Source: Nocardioides mangrovi (GTDB lineage Bacteria > Actinomycetota > Actinomycetes > Propionibacteriales > Nocardioidaceae). Taken from it: a stretch of 64,000 bases of DNA. Both the position numbers and the translations under genes were made by a program. The notes under the pieces are model-generated. The model saw only the letters and a program-made list of their open reading frames with translations. It was not told the origin of the DNA and made no database searches. The stretch is from assembly GCF_020073815.1 (NCBI RefSeq), contig NZ_JAIQZJ010000017.1, forward strand, positions 1-64,000, read 5' to 3'. Below, in pieces: positions 45,393 to 53,563 of the stretch (positions are counted from its first letter, which is position 1; the number at the start of each line of letters is the position of its first letter).

Positions 45393-45866
45393 GTGGAACG
45401 GGATCAGCGTCGGGCGGCCGACCAAGAGCTCGATGGTGCGGCCGACGTGCTGCTGCGCGCGAGCAAGAACTTGATGGCGATCTCCGTGCGGTCGGTCCTG
45501 AACGCATCGACCGAGATCACGGTCGCTCAGCACCGAGTGCTCGTCATCCTCGCCGACCACGGCGTCCTCACGGTGAATCAGATCGCAGACCATCTAGGGG
45601 TGGACGCGTCGAACGCGGGCCGACACTGCCAACGTCTGAACGGTGCGGGCATGGTCGACCGGGTCCGCTCAGAGTCGGACCGTCGCTCGATCGAGGTGGT
45701 GCTCACCGATGCTGGGCGGAGTCTGCTGCACGAAGTGGCCGCGACCAGGCGGCGAGATCTCCGCAGCGCGATCGAGTACCTATCTCAGCAAGAGTTGAGC
45801 GCGGTGCTACGAGGCATGACGGCCTTCAATCGAGCGGTCGACTCGGTCGAACGGTCGGCGCCGTAG
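45393..45866 (+). CDS. MarR family transcriptional regulator
   Basis: A 157-aa MarR protein. The winged helix runs TVAQHRVLVILADHG, LTVNQIADHLGVDASNAGRH and the wing RVRSESDRRSIEVVLTDAG. GTG 45393 has a GGGAGGTCGGA site. It reads away from the minus-strand operon, so it is the natural candidate to control itself and that operon. Confidence 0.9.
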   Translation: MERDQRRAADQELDGAADVLLRASKNLMAISVRSVLNASTEITVAQHRVLVILADHGVLTVNQIADHLGVDASNAGRHCQRLNGAGMVDRVRSESDRRSIEVVLTDAGRSLLHEVAATRRRDLRSAIEYLSQQELSAVLRGMTAFNRAVDSVERSAP

Positions 45867-45998
45867 TCGCTCCGTCCTACCCTGGCGTGAGTGCCGCTCC
45901 GCTCCCGCTTCACCATGACGTGCCGAGGACTGGCCGACACCACCCGCCGCCTTCGTACGGGCACCGCGGAGGGAGGCTTTGACGGGTCCGTCAAGTTG

Positions 45999-46664
45999 CT
46001 AGCGCACTGCGCTGAGAAGGGCTGGGAGGTCGACCTCCAGGAGATCCCCCGGGGTCTCGACGACGAGTACGGCACCGGCCTCCTCGAGCTCGGCGCGGCC
46101 ATAGCCGCCGGACAACAGGGCAATGCAGCCGATGCCGGCGCGACGGGCGGACTCGACGTCGTGGACGGTGTCGCCGACAAAGACCGCCCGGTCCACGGGC
46201 CCGACCGCCTTCAGGGTCTCGCCGATGAGATCCGGGTCGGGCTTGGAACTGTCGACGTCGTCCGAGGTGAGTAGGGCGGCGAGGTTGTCGGCGATGCCGA
46301 GCAGGCCGACGGCCTCCTGGGCGAACTGCGGGTCGCCCGACGATGCGAGGGCCACAACGTTTCCCCGGTCGCGCAGTCGGTGGACGAGGTCCGCGGCGCC
46401 GGGGAGCGGGAGTACCTCCTTCCTGAGGGGGAGGTACTCCTGGCGCCACTGCTGCCGGAGCCGGTCGCCATAGCTCTGCTCCGTCGCGTCGTCCGTCACA
46501 TGCGCGACAAGCCGGTCACCGCCCATGCCGATGGCGCGGTGGATCCGCCACAGGGGCGGGACGGCGGCGTTCGACGCTGCCCACGCGCGGTGCCATGCGA
46601 GCGCGTGGTGGTAGGTCGAGTCGATCAGTGTCCCGTCGATGTCAAGGAGGACGGCGTCTGTCAT
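45999..46664 (-). CDS. HAD-family hydrolase (phosphoglycolate phosphatase-like)
   Basis: A 221-aa HAD enzyme of the Gph/beta-phosphoglucomutase group. Motif I DIDGTLIDS (Asp8, Asp10), motif II VALASSG, the lysine in DSSKPDPDL and motif IV FVGDTVHDVESA are all present. The substrate is a small phosphorylated metabolite, not identifiable. It overlaps the small gene upstream by 4 nt. Confidence 0.9.
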   Translation of the reverse strand: MTDAVLLDIDGTLIDSTYHHALAWHRAWAASNAAVPPLWRIHRAIGMGGDRLVAHVTDDATEQSYGDRLRQQWRQEYLPLRKEVLPLPGAADLVHRLRDRGNVVALASSGDPQFAQEAVGLLGIADNLAALLTSDDVDSSKPDPDLIGETLKAVGPVDRAVFVGDTVHDVESARRAGIGCIALLSGGYGRAELEEAGAVLVVETPGDLLEVDLPALLSAVR

Positions 46665-46909
46665 TCAGCGGCCCCCCGCACTCGTTCGAGCAGGGGCCCG
46701 TCGGTCATCAGTACGAACCGCTCGGTCGCTTGAGGGACCGCACCCGGCTTGGTCCAGGCGAGCGGCGCGCGCCTCTGCTCGGTGCGCCAGGGGAGTGGCG
46801 GTAGCTCACCGCCCGCGAAGTCGACCCCGACGTCCTCGGTGGCGGCGTACCGGACCTGCTGGCGCGATGCGCTCTGCTCGATCATCAGGGTGTAGACGAA
46901 GAACGTCAT
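46661..46909 (-). CDS. Small protein of unknown function
   Basis: An 82-aa protein with no motif I recognise. It is overlapped by the HAD gene start (ATGA) and so is probably co-transcribed with it. It is the last gene before the right end of the island. Confidence 0.55.
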   Translation of the reverse strand: MTFFVYTLMIEQSASRQQVRYAATEDVGVDFAGGELPPLPWRTEQRRAPLAWTKPGAVPQATERFVLMTDGPLLERVRGAAE

Positions 46910-47259
46910 GCGCCGCCCGTACCCGGGTTCGCGAGGTTCACGCAGTGATACGGGGATGTTCGTCGCAAGTCTGAGAGTCGTCGGATGATCATCACCGCCC
47001 GCATGTTCGAGTGACGACCACGGTGACCGGCTCAAAGCCCTGTCCGGTTTCAACACGTGGTCGCGTGGTCTTGGCGCGCTTCTGCGAGCGCGATCCGCGA
47101 CCTCGAAATGCGTCCACTTAGTGTCCACTTTGGGCCGTGACTTCTCGGTACCGGTCGGATATCGTCACAGGACGGCGGGAAGAGAATCCCGCTCTAAATA
47201 AGGATGATCCGCACTTCGCCGTGCTTTTCGGTAGTCGCTGACGAGGGTCCAAAGTCCTC
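46910..47259. other. Gene-free right end of the island
   Basis: No credible gene. It includes AT-richer DNA (AATAAGGATGATCC near 47200) and a doubled GTGTCCACTT-like motif near 47110. Such sequence often flanks integrase genes of actinobacterial elements, and may be what is left of the integration module. Confidence 0.35.
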
Positions 47260-47296
47260 CAAGGGGTCGCAGGTTCAAATCCTGTCAGCCCGACCG
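47260..47296 (+). repeat. Right attachment repeat (attR) of the island
   Basis: An exact 37-bp copy of 29509-29545, holding the tRNA-Pro T arm and 3' acceptor strand without the 5' half, so it is not a functional tRNA. It marks the right boundary of the island. Confidence 0.9.
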
Positions 47297-47300
47297 ATCG

Positions 47301-47344
47301 AAGGGCCTCTCGCCTGCGGAGACGTGGGCGAGAGGCCCTTTCTT
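47301..47344 (+). terminator. Native tRNA-Pro terminator, displaced by the island
   Basis: AAGGGCCTCTCGCC (47301-47314) pairs with GGCGAGAGGCCCTT (47327-47340), followed by TCTT. Placed just after the attR tRNA fragment, it is the terminator that belonged to the uninterrupted tRNA gene. Confidence 0.8.
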
Positions 47345-47348
47345 CATC

Positions 47349-47708
47349 TCAGGGACGGTCGTCGTCGAGCGGGTCCACGCCGGCCAGTCCGTCGGCGCGG
47401 CGTCGGCGCACCGGTGGTGCGCCGACGACGCCGGTCGCAGTGGGCGAGTCCGCCGTGGTGCTCGGCCGGTCGGCGAGCCCCGACCAGTCGATGCCGAGGC
47501 GGACGCCGCAGGCGACCACGACGACCAGCAGCGCGAGGAAGGCCAGGACGGCGACGCCGTACGCGAGGTAGGCGATGAGCTCGTTGCCCGTGCCAGCGGC
47601 CTCGTCGGGCCACTGGGCCGCGGCCACGAGCGAGCTGACGATCGCGACGACGACCGCGCCGAGGGCGAGGCCGAAGAGGGTGCCGCCGGCCTGCTGCTGC
47701 TTGCTCAT
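47349..47708 (-). CDS. Membrane protein of unknown function
   Basis: A 119-aa protein with two membrane helices (TLFGLALGAVVVAIVSSLVA and LAYGVAVLAFLALLVVVVAC) and a basic/acidic C-terminal tail. ATG 47708. No family recognised. It is the first backbone gene right of the island. Confidence 0.65.
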   Translation of the reverse strand: MSKQQQAGGTLFGLALGAVVVAIVSSLVAAAQWPDEAAGTGNELIAYLAYGVAVLAFLALLVVVVACGVRLGIDWSGLADRPSTTADSPTATGVVGAPPVRRRRADGLAGVDPLDDDRP

Positions 47709-47797
47709 GGGGACTGACGATAAGCGACGAGCGCGCACGTGTCTCAAGTCACGCGCAGTGCGGCCGATCCTCTTGGTATCGACCTGAGGGGGATGCC

Positions 47798-47989
47798 ATG
47801 TACCGACTCGTGTGCGGTGACGTGATGCCGGAGTGCGCGGCGCGGTTCGAGGGGACCGACCGGGCTCGACTGATCGCGGAGGTGACCCAGCACGCCGCGC
47901 GGGCGCACGGCATCGTCGGGGCGCCGATCGAGATCACGATGGCGCTCGAGTGCCGGATCTCGGCGCACGACCGCCCGACCGCGGCCTGA
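47798..47989 (+). CDS. DUF1059 small metal-binding-like protein
   Basis: A 63-aa DUF1059 protein: YRLVCGDVMPECAARFEG at the start, then TQHAARAHG, with conserved Cys and His residues that suggest metal binding. A close paralogue lies at 56769-56945. Function unknown. Confidence 0.8.
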   Translation: MYRLVCGDVMPECAARFEGTDRARLIAEVTQHAARAHGIVGAPIEITMALECRISAHDRPTAA

Positions 47990-48013
47990 GCCAGATCTGA
48001 TCCGGTCCCGGGG

Positions 48014-48301
48014 CTAGGCCCCCGGGACGATCCGCAGGTCACGGACGGCGCCGCCGTCGAGCGCGGCCAGCGCCTCCTGGTAGGCCGCGCTGTCGTGGGC
48101 GGCGACCGCCTGCTCGACCGAGTCGAACTCGATGAGCACCGAGCGCGTCGTCCGGCCGGCCTCGTAGACCTGCTCGGGGAGGCCGCGGGCGAGGAAGGTG
48201 CCGCCGGCACCGGTGAGGGCCGGGCCTGCGAGCTCGGCGTACGCCGCCAGCTTCGCCTCGTCGGTGACCTCCACGTAGGTGCTGATCCAGTACGCCGTCA
48301 T
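48014..48301 (-). CDS. DUF1330 family protein
   Basis: A 95-aa dimeric alpha/beta-barrel protein: YWISTYVEVTDEAKLAAYAE at the N-terminus, and SVLIEFDSVEQAVAAHDSAAY at the core, diagnostic for DUF1330. Function unknown. It is divergent from the aldo/keto reductase. Confidence 0.87.
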   Translation of the reverse strand: MTAYWISTYVEVTDEAKLAAYAELAGPALTGAGGTFLARGLPEQVYEAGRTTRSVLIEFDSVEQAVAAHDSAAYQEALAALDGGAVRDLRIVPGA

Positions 48302-48350
48302 GCGCCCATCGTGCCCGACCGGAGTTGTGACCCAGGCCTAGGGTCGAACC

Positions 48351-49340
48351 ATGACGACACGCACGCTCGGGCAGGGCCTGGAGGTCTCCGCGATCGGTCT
48401 GGGCTGCATGGGGATCAGCCAGTCCTTCGGACCCTCGCCCGACAGGCCGGAGATGGTCGCCTTCCTCCGTGAGGCGGTCGAGCACGGTGTCACCTTCTTC
48501 GACACCGCGGAGGTCTACGGCCCCTTCGCCAACGAGGAGGTCGTCGGCGAGGCTCTCGAGCCGGTGCGCGACGAGGTCGTGATCGCCACGAAGTTCGGCT
48601 TCGACCTCGACGGCGACGGCCGCCAGCACGGCGTCAACAGCCGGCCCGACCACATCAGGGAGGCGGTCGACGGGTCCCTGCGGCGGCTGCGCACCGACGT
48701 CATCGACCTGCTCTACCAGCACCGTGTCGACCCCGACGTGCCGATCGAGGACGTCGCCGGCACCGTGCGGGACCTGATCGCCGAGGGCAAGGTCCGGCAC
48801 TTCGGCATGTCCGAGGCCGGGCCGACCACCATCCGCCGCGCGCACGCCGTACAGCCGGTGACGGCCCTGCAGAGCGAGTACTCCCTCTTCTGGCGCGAGC
48901 CGGAGGAGTCGGTGCTCGGGACGCTGGAGGAGCTGGGCATCGGGTTCGTGCCGTTCAGCCCGCTGGGTCGCGGCCTGCTGACCGGGCAGGTGACGCGGGA
49001 GTCGACGTTCGGCGAGGGCGACATCCGCGCCAACCTGCCGCGCTTCGCCCCCGACGCGCTGGCGACCAACCTCGACCTCGTCGACCGGGTCACCGCGATC
49101 GCCGAGCGCCTCGGCGCCACGCCCGGCCAGGTCGCGCTCGCGTGGCTGCTCGCGCAGCGACCGTGGATCGTGCCGATCCCGGGCACCCGCAGGCTCGCCC
49201 GGCTCGAGGAGAACCTCGGCGCCGCCGATCTCGCGCTCAGTGACGCGGACGTCGCCGAGCTCACCGCGGCCGCCGACAGCGTGAGCGTCGACGGGGACCG
49301 CTACCCGGCCGCCATGCAGGCGATGATCGATCGGAGCTAG
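48351..49340 (+). CDS. Aldo/keto reductase
   Basis: A 329-aa NADPH-dependent aldo/keto reductase. Catalytic Asp and Tyr in FFDTAEVYGPFANEE, Lys in IATKFGF, His in LYQHRVDP, and the cofactor tail IPIPGTRRLARLEENL-type segment. It reduces carbonyls; substrate unknown. The stop overlaps the convergent DUF2786 gene by 4 nt. Confidence 0.93.
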   Translation: MTTRTLGQGLEVSAIGLGCMGISQSFGPSPDRPEMVAFLREAVEHGVTFFDTAEVYGPFANEEVVGEALEPVRDEVVIATKFGFDLDGDGRQHGVNSRPDHIREAVDGSLRRLRTDVIDLLYQHRVDPDVPIEDVAGTVRDLIAEGKVRHFGMSEAGPTTIRRAHAVQPVTALQSEYSLFWREPEESVLGTLEELGIGFVPFSPLGRGLLTGQVTRESTFGEGDIRANLPRFAPDALATNLDLVDRVTAIAERLGATPGQVALAWLLAQRPWIVPIPGTRRLARLEENLGAADLALSDADVAELTAAADSVSVDGDRYPAAMQAMIDRS

Positions 49341-50656
49341 GCGCCGGAGGGCAGTCCCGGCTCGCTGCCGAGCCGGGCCCGGGCCGCCGCCGACGTGCCG
49401 GCGCCCCACGAGGACGGCGCCGCGGCGCCGGCGTAGGCCGCGCCCCGCCAGGTGCCGCGGACGCCGTGCTCGGTGGTCATCTTGTCGAAGTAGTCGACGA
49501 CCTCGATCTCCTTGGCCCGCAGGGCCACCTCGGTCGACGCCGAGGGAGGCTGCTCGGCCTCGACCTGCCGACGGGCGCGGGTGCGGGCCTCCGTCAGGCG
49601 CTCGGCGACGTGGGCCGTCCAGGCCTCGTAGAAGGCGGTCCGGGCCGTCGACCCGTGGACCGGGCGGGACGCCCAGCGCCGGCGCCGGGCGTCCCAGACC
49701 TCCTGGACGTCGGCCTTGTGGGCGCCCGAGCGCAGGTGCGCGTCGCCGTCGGCGACCATCTGCGTGACCAGCGTCGCGTAGAGCGCCTTCACGATGGTGA
49801 TGTCACTCGGGAAGCCGTAGAGCGTGACCCGGGTGTTGTCGGAGTAGATCGCCGCCTTGAGGTCGTTGGCCCGGGCGACCTCCAGCAGCAGCCGCACGAA
49901 GCGCGCCAGCGAGCGCTTGCCGCGCTCGCCGACCTGGACGGTCTCGTACGTCGGGTCCTCGCGCCGCTCCTCGTCCTGCGCGCTGGCCCGAGCGACCGCC
50001 AGCGCGATCTGGTGGCGGGTGGCCAGCGCCTGCGCCTTGGCGAAGAACGCGTCGCGCTCGGCGGCGTTGGTGGTGCGCTCGGCCTGACGCAGCAGCTTGC
50101 CGATCCGTAGCAGGGTGCGGTCGTCGCCGTCGACGCCCGTCTCGAGCGACTGCAGCCGGTAGGCGGTGTGGAGCAGCTCGGCCTGGACCGGGAGGCCGAG
50201 GTCCTCGAGCAGGCGCAGGTGGGTGCCGCGGAAGTCGGCGCCGTGGCCGCCCGCGCCGGTCAGGTGGTGGGCGACCTCGTGGAGGACCACGGCCGCGCGC
50301 AGCGACCACGCGCCGCCGACCTCGCGGGGCGGGATCGCGATGACGCCGTCGCCGTCGTACTCCGCCTGGCGGCGGCCACGGCGGGCGCGGACCCGCACCG
50401 GGATCGCGGTCAGGTCCCGACCCTCCGCGTCGTCGTACGTCGCACCGGTCGACGTGAGGTGGGCCAGCACCCGGTCCACGTAGGCCTGCACGTGGTCGGG
50501 GTCGGTGAAGCGCGGCTCGACCTCGGGCTCGAAGGAGCGCACCTCCTCGCCGACCCGGACCTGCAGCGGCTCGCCGGGGGTGCGGCGGGCGCGGTCGAGC
50601 CAGTCGGCGTAGAGGTCCTCGGCGGCGTAGACCGCCGTGGTGTCGGGATCGGGCAC
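49337..50656 (-). CDS. DUF2786 / TIGR04338-like putative metallohydrolase
   Basis: A 439-aa two-part protein. The N-terminal part (about 1-170) has a zinc-protease-like HEVAHH motif (126-131) as in the TIGR04338 family. The middle is a DUF2786 domain (RIGKLLRQAERTTNAAERDAF) and the C-terminus is helical and Arg-rich. Both families are uncharacterised. ATG 50656. Confidence 0.8.
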   Translation of the reverse strand: MPDPDTTAVYAAEDLYADWLDRARRTPGEPLQVRVGEEVRSFEPEVEPRFTDPDHVQAYVDRVLAHLTSTGATYDDAEGRDLTAIPVRVRARRGRRQAEYDGDGVIAIPPREVGGAWSLRAAVVLHEVAHHLTGAGGHGADFRGTHLRLLEDLGLPVQAELLHTAYRLQSLETGVDGDDRTLLRIGKLLRQAERTTNAAERDAFFAKAQALATRHQIALAVARASAQDEERREDPTYETVQVGERGKRSLARFVRLLLEVARANDLKAAIYSDNTRVTLYGFPSDITIVKALYATLVTQMVADGDAHLRSGAHKADVQEVWDARRRRWASRPVHGSTARTAFYEAWTAHVAERLTEARTRARRQVEAEQPPSASTEVALRAKEIEVVDYFDKMTTEHGVRGTWRGAAYAGAAAPSSWGAGTSAAARARLGSEPGLPSGA

Positions 50657-50714
50657 GTGTCGAGCCTGCCACGGGGCTCCGACAGGCAGGCGCCCGGCAG
50701 GCGTCAGGCCTGCG

Positions 50715-52316
50715 TCAGCGCTTCAGGTCGCGCAGCACCCGCTGGCTGGCGAGCCGGCCGGGGGAGCCGATCACGCAGCCGCCGGGATGGGTGCCCGAGC
50801 CGCACTGGTAGTAGCCGTCGATCGGGGTGGCGTACTGGCTCCAGCCCGGCGCCGGCCGGAAGAAGTACATCTGCGGGGCCAGGAACTCGCCCGCGAAGAT
50901 GTTGCCCTCGGTCAGCCCGGTGCGGGTCTCGATGTCGACCGGCGTGACCACCTCGCGGTGCAGCACCAGGTCGCCGAAGCCCGGGAAGTGGGACTCCAGC
51001 ACCGCCTGCGCCTTGTCGCCGAAACGCTCCCGCTCGGCCTCCCACGACGACTCGCGCAGCTCGTACGGCGCGTACTGCACGAAGCAGGACATGACGTGCT
51101 TGCCCGGGGGCGCCATGTCGGGGTCGACGACCGACTGGATCGCGCCGTCGATGTAGGGCTGCTCGCTGTACCAGCCGTACTTGGACGCGTCGAAGGCGCG
51201 TTCGACGTACTCGATGGTCGGGCCGATGTTGAGGAAGCCGCCGTAGTGGTCGACGGAGTCGGGCAGCGCCGGGAAGACCGGCAGCCCGTCCAGGGCGAAG
51301 TTGACCTTGGCGGAGACCCCGCGGAACTTCATCCGCCGGACGTTGTCGACCAGGTCCAGCGGCAGCTCGGCGGCGTCGACGAGGTCGAGGAAGGTACGCC
51401 GGGGGTCGAGCGCCGACACCACCGTGGGCGCGCGGAGCTCGGTGCCGTCCTCGAGCACGACGCCGACCGCGCGGCCGTTGTCGGTGAGCACCGACGAGAC
51501 CGGCGCGCCGAGCCGGATCTCCGCGCCGTACGCCGTGGCCGCGCGGGCGAGCACCTGCGTGAAGCCGCCGTTGCCGCCCTTGTGGAAGGCCCACGAGCCG
51601 AGGTGGCCGTCGTGCTCGCCCATCTTGTGGAAGAGCAGCACCAGCCCGGAGCCGGGCGACATCGGCCCGACCTTGGAGCCGATCACCGACGACGACGCGT
51701 GGTAGCCCTGGATCGCCGGGTGCTGGAAGTAGTCGCCGATCCAGTCGGCGGCCGACCCGGTCAGCAGCCGGACGGTGTCGTGCATCGTCTTGCGGTCGAC
51801 GCCCCCGAGGTGGTCGACCAGCCACTTCACGTCGGCCGCGTCGTCGGGGTCGTGGCCGAAGACGTTCGGCGGGGCGTTGTCGAAGAGCGGCCGGATCGCC
51901 TGGCAGACCCGGTCGAGGTCGTGGTGGTAGCGCTCGTAGGCGTCCGCGTCGCGCGGCGAGTGCCGGCGCACCTCCTGGAGGTTCTGCGCGTGGTCGTCGC
52001 CGAAGAGCAGGTAGTCGCCGTCGCCGGTGGGGTGGAAGGACGACGGCATCATCAGCGGCAGGAAGCCGTGCTTCACGAGGTCGAGCTCGTGGATGATCTC
52101 CGGCCGCAGGAGGCTGAGCGCGTAGGAGAACGTGGTGAACGAGAAGCCCGGGCCGGCTTCGTCGACACCGAGCTCCTCGGTGATGGCCGCGCCGCCGACG
52201 AGGTCGTTCTTCTCCAGCACGACCGTGCGCAGCCCCGCCTTGGCGAGGTATGCCGCGTGGGTGAGGCCGTTGTGACCGCCGCCGACGACGATCGCGTCGT
52301 ACTCGTGGGAGCTCAT
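50715..52316 (-). CDS. FAD-dependent oxidoreductase, phytoene-desaturase-like
   Basis: A 533-aa CrtI-like (COG1233) flavoprotein. FAD-binding is VVGGGHNGLTHAAYLAKAG (about 10-28), with a GGNGGFTQVLARA substrate-side segment and a C-terminal YQCGSGTHPGGCVIGSPGR. No carotenoid genes are near. ATG 52316 overlaps the GcvT-like gene stop by 4 nt, so the two form a pair. Confidence 0.85.
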   Translation of the reverse strand: MSSHEYDAIVVGGGHNGLTHAAYLAKAGLRTVVLEKNDLVGGAAITEELGVDEAGPGFSFTTFSYALSLLRPEIIHELDLVKHGFLPLMMPSSFHPTGDGDYLLFGDDHAQNLQEVRRHSPRDADAYERYHHDLDRVCQAIRPLFDNAPPNVFGHDPDDAADVKWLVDHLGGVDRKTMHDTVRLLTGSAADWIGDYFQHPAIQGYHASSSVIGSKVGPMSPGSGLVLLFHKMGEHDGHLGSWAFHKGGNGGFTQVLARAATAYGAEIRLGAPVSSVLTDNGRAVGVVLEDGTELRAPTVVSALDPRRTFLDLVDAAELPLDLVDNVRRMKFRGVSAKVNFALDGLPVFPALPDSVDHYGGFLNIGPTIEYVERAFDASKYGWYSEQPYIDGAIQSVVDPDMAPPGKHVMSCFVQYAPYELRESSWEAERERFGDKAQAVLESHFPGFGDLVLHREVVTPVDIETRTGLTEGNIFAGEFLAPQMYFFRPAPGWSQYATPIDGYYQCGSGTHPGGCVIGSPGRLASQRVLRDLKR

Positions 52317-53536
52317 GACTTCTTCCTGTCGGGCTCGAAGAACGGCATCGGCGTCGTCGCGACCCGGACCGTCGTGTTGTGGTGGTTGATCGCGAGCTCG
52401 AGCCGCAGCCCGGTCCCCGGGGCGGCGAGGTCGGGGCGGACCCGGGCGATGCCGATGTGGCGCTGGAGCGCGGGGGAGTAGACGAAGCTCGTGCAGTAGC
52501 CGATCTCGGTGTGCCCGCCCTGGGGGTCGTCGTCGAGCAGCATCGACTCGTAGGGCAGCGGGTGCTCGGACTTCGGCGGGAAGAGGCCGGCCCGGCGGTA
52601 GAGGCGGTCCCAGTCGTCGGGGTCGACGACGATGCCAGTGGTCGCCCAGCGCGACGTGCCGTCCACGAGCTCGCGGCGGATCGCCTCCGAGCCGACGAAG
52701 CGGCGCGACCCGTCGCGGACGCCGCGGAGCATCCAGCCGAGCCCGAGCTCCTTCGGGGTGACGCAGTCGGCCTCGGTGAAGGCGAGGCGGGCGTCGTGCC
52801 ACTCGATGTCGACGAGCGGCAGGCCGGCCTCGATGCGCAGCGTCATCAGCGCCTCCTCACCGAAGGGGCGGATGCTGTGCGGCCGGCCGGCGTCGAGGAC
52901 CGCGTCGAGGACCGCGACGGCGTCGTCGGCGGCGACGGTCAGCTCGAAGCCGAGGTCGCCGGTGTAGCCGGTGCGCGACAGGGTGACTGCAGCGTCCGCG
53001 ACCTTGGCGGGCACGTGGTCGAAGTAGCCGAGCGTCTCCGCCTCGGGCGCCAGCGCGGCGAGCACCGCGCGCGAGCGCGGGCCCTGGACGGCGAGCATGC
53101 CGTAGGCGTCGGTGACGTCCTCGAGCTCCACCCGCAGGCTCGAACCGAGCTCCTGGAACCACGACAGCGCCGGCCGGCCAGCGGTGAGCAGGAACTCGTC
53201 GGCGGAGTGCCGGAAGACGACGCCGTCGTGCATGACGTAGCCGCGGTCGTCGCACCACGCGGTGTAGTGGGCCTGGCCCGGTCGGCAGGTCCGGACGTCG
53301 CGCACGAGCGTGCGCGAGAGCAGGCGCTCCGCGTCCGGGCCGCGTACGGCGTACTTGTAGAGCGGCGAGGTGTCGAAGACGCCGACGCCGTTGCGGACCG
53401 CGAAGTACTCGTGCTTCGGGGCGTGGCTGTAGCGCAGCGGCGACAGGGTGCCCTGCCAGTGGGTGTAGAGCTGCTGGGAGTTGAGCTCGCTCAGGCGCGG
53501 GTGGAACGGCGTCGTCCTGATCACCCGTGCCAGCAT
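52313..53536 (-). CDS. Aminomethyltransferase (GcvT) family protein
   Basis: A 407-aa folate-binding GcvT-like protein. It has YFAVRNGVGVFDTSPLYKY at the N-terminal domain, GMLAVQGPRSRAVL, TGYTGDLGFEL and RIEAGLPLVDIEW, all GcvT signatures. Such proteins beside FAD oxidases demethylate N-methyl compounds onto tetrahydrofolate. GcvH/GcvP are not nearby. The start may be ATG 53536 or GTG 53524. Confidence 0.85.
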   Translation of the reverse strand: MLARVIRTTPFHPRLSELNSQQLYTHWQGTLSPLRYSHAPKHEYFAVRNGVGVFDTSPLYKYAVRGPDAERLLSRTLVRDVRTCRPGQAHYTAWCDDRGYVMHDGVVFRHSADEFLLTAGRPALSWFQELGSSLRVELEDVTDAYGMLAVQGPRSRAVLAALAPEAETLGYFDHVPAKVADAAVTLSRTGYTGDLGFELTVAADDAVAVLDAVLDAGRPHSIRPFGEEALMTLRIEAGLPLVDIEWHDARLAFTEADCVTPKELGLGWMLRGVRDGSRRFVGSEAIRRELVDGTSRWATTGIVVDPDDWDRLYRRAGLFPPKSEHPLPYESMLLDDDPQGGHTEIGYCTSFVYSPALQRHIGIARVRPDLAAPGTGLRLELAINHHNTTVRVATTPMPFFEPDRKKS

Positions 53537-53563
53537 AGGGCTCCGGCGCTCAGCCGCCCATGG

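Noticed and set aside
47260..47293. Second tRNA-Pro
   Set aside because: Only the T arm and 3' acceptor are present; it is an att repeat.
50637..52481. Plus-strand open frame opposite the FAD oxidoreductase
   Set aside because: Shadow frame with no motif, crossing gene boundaries.
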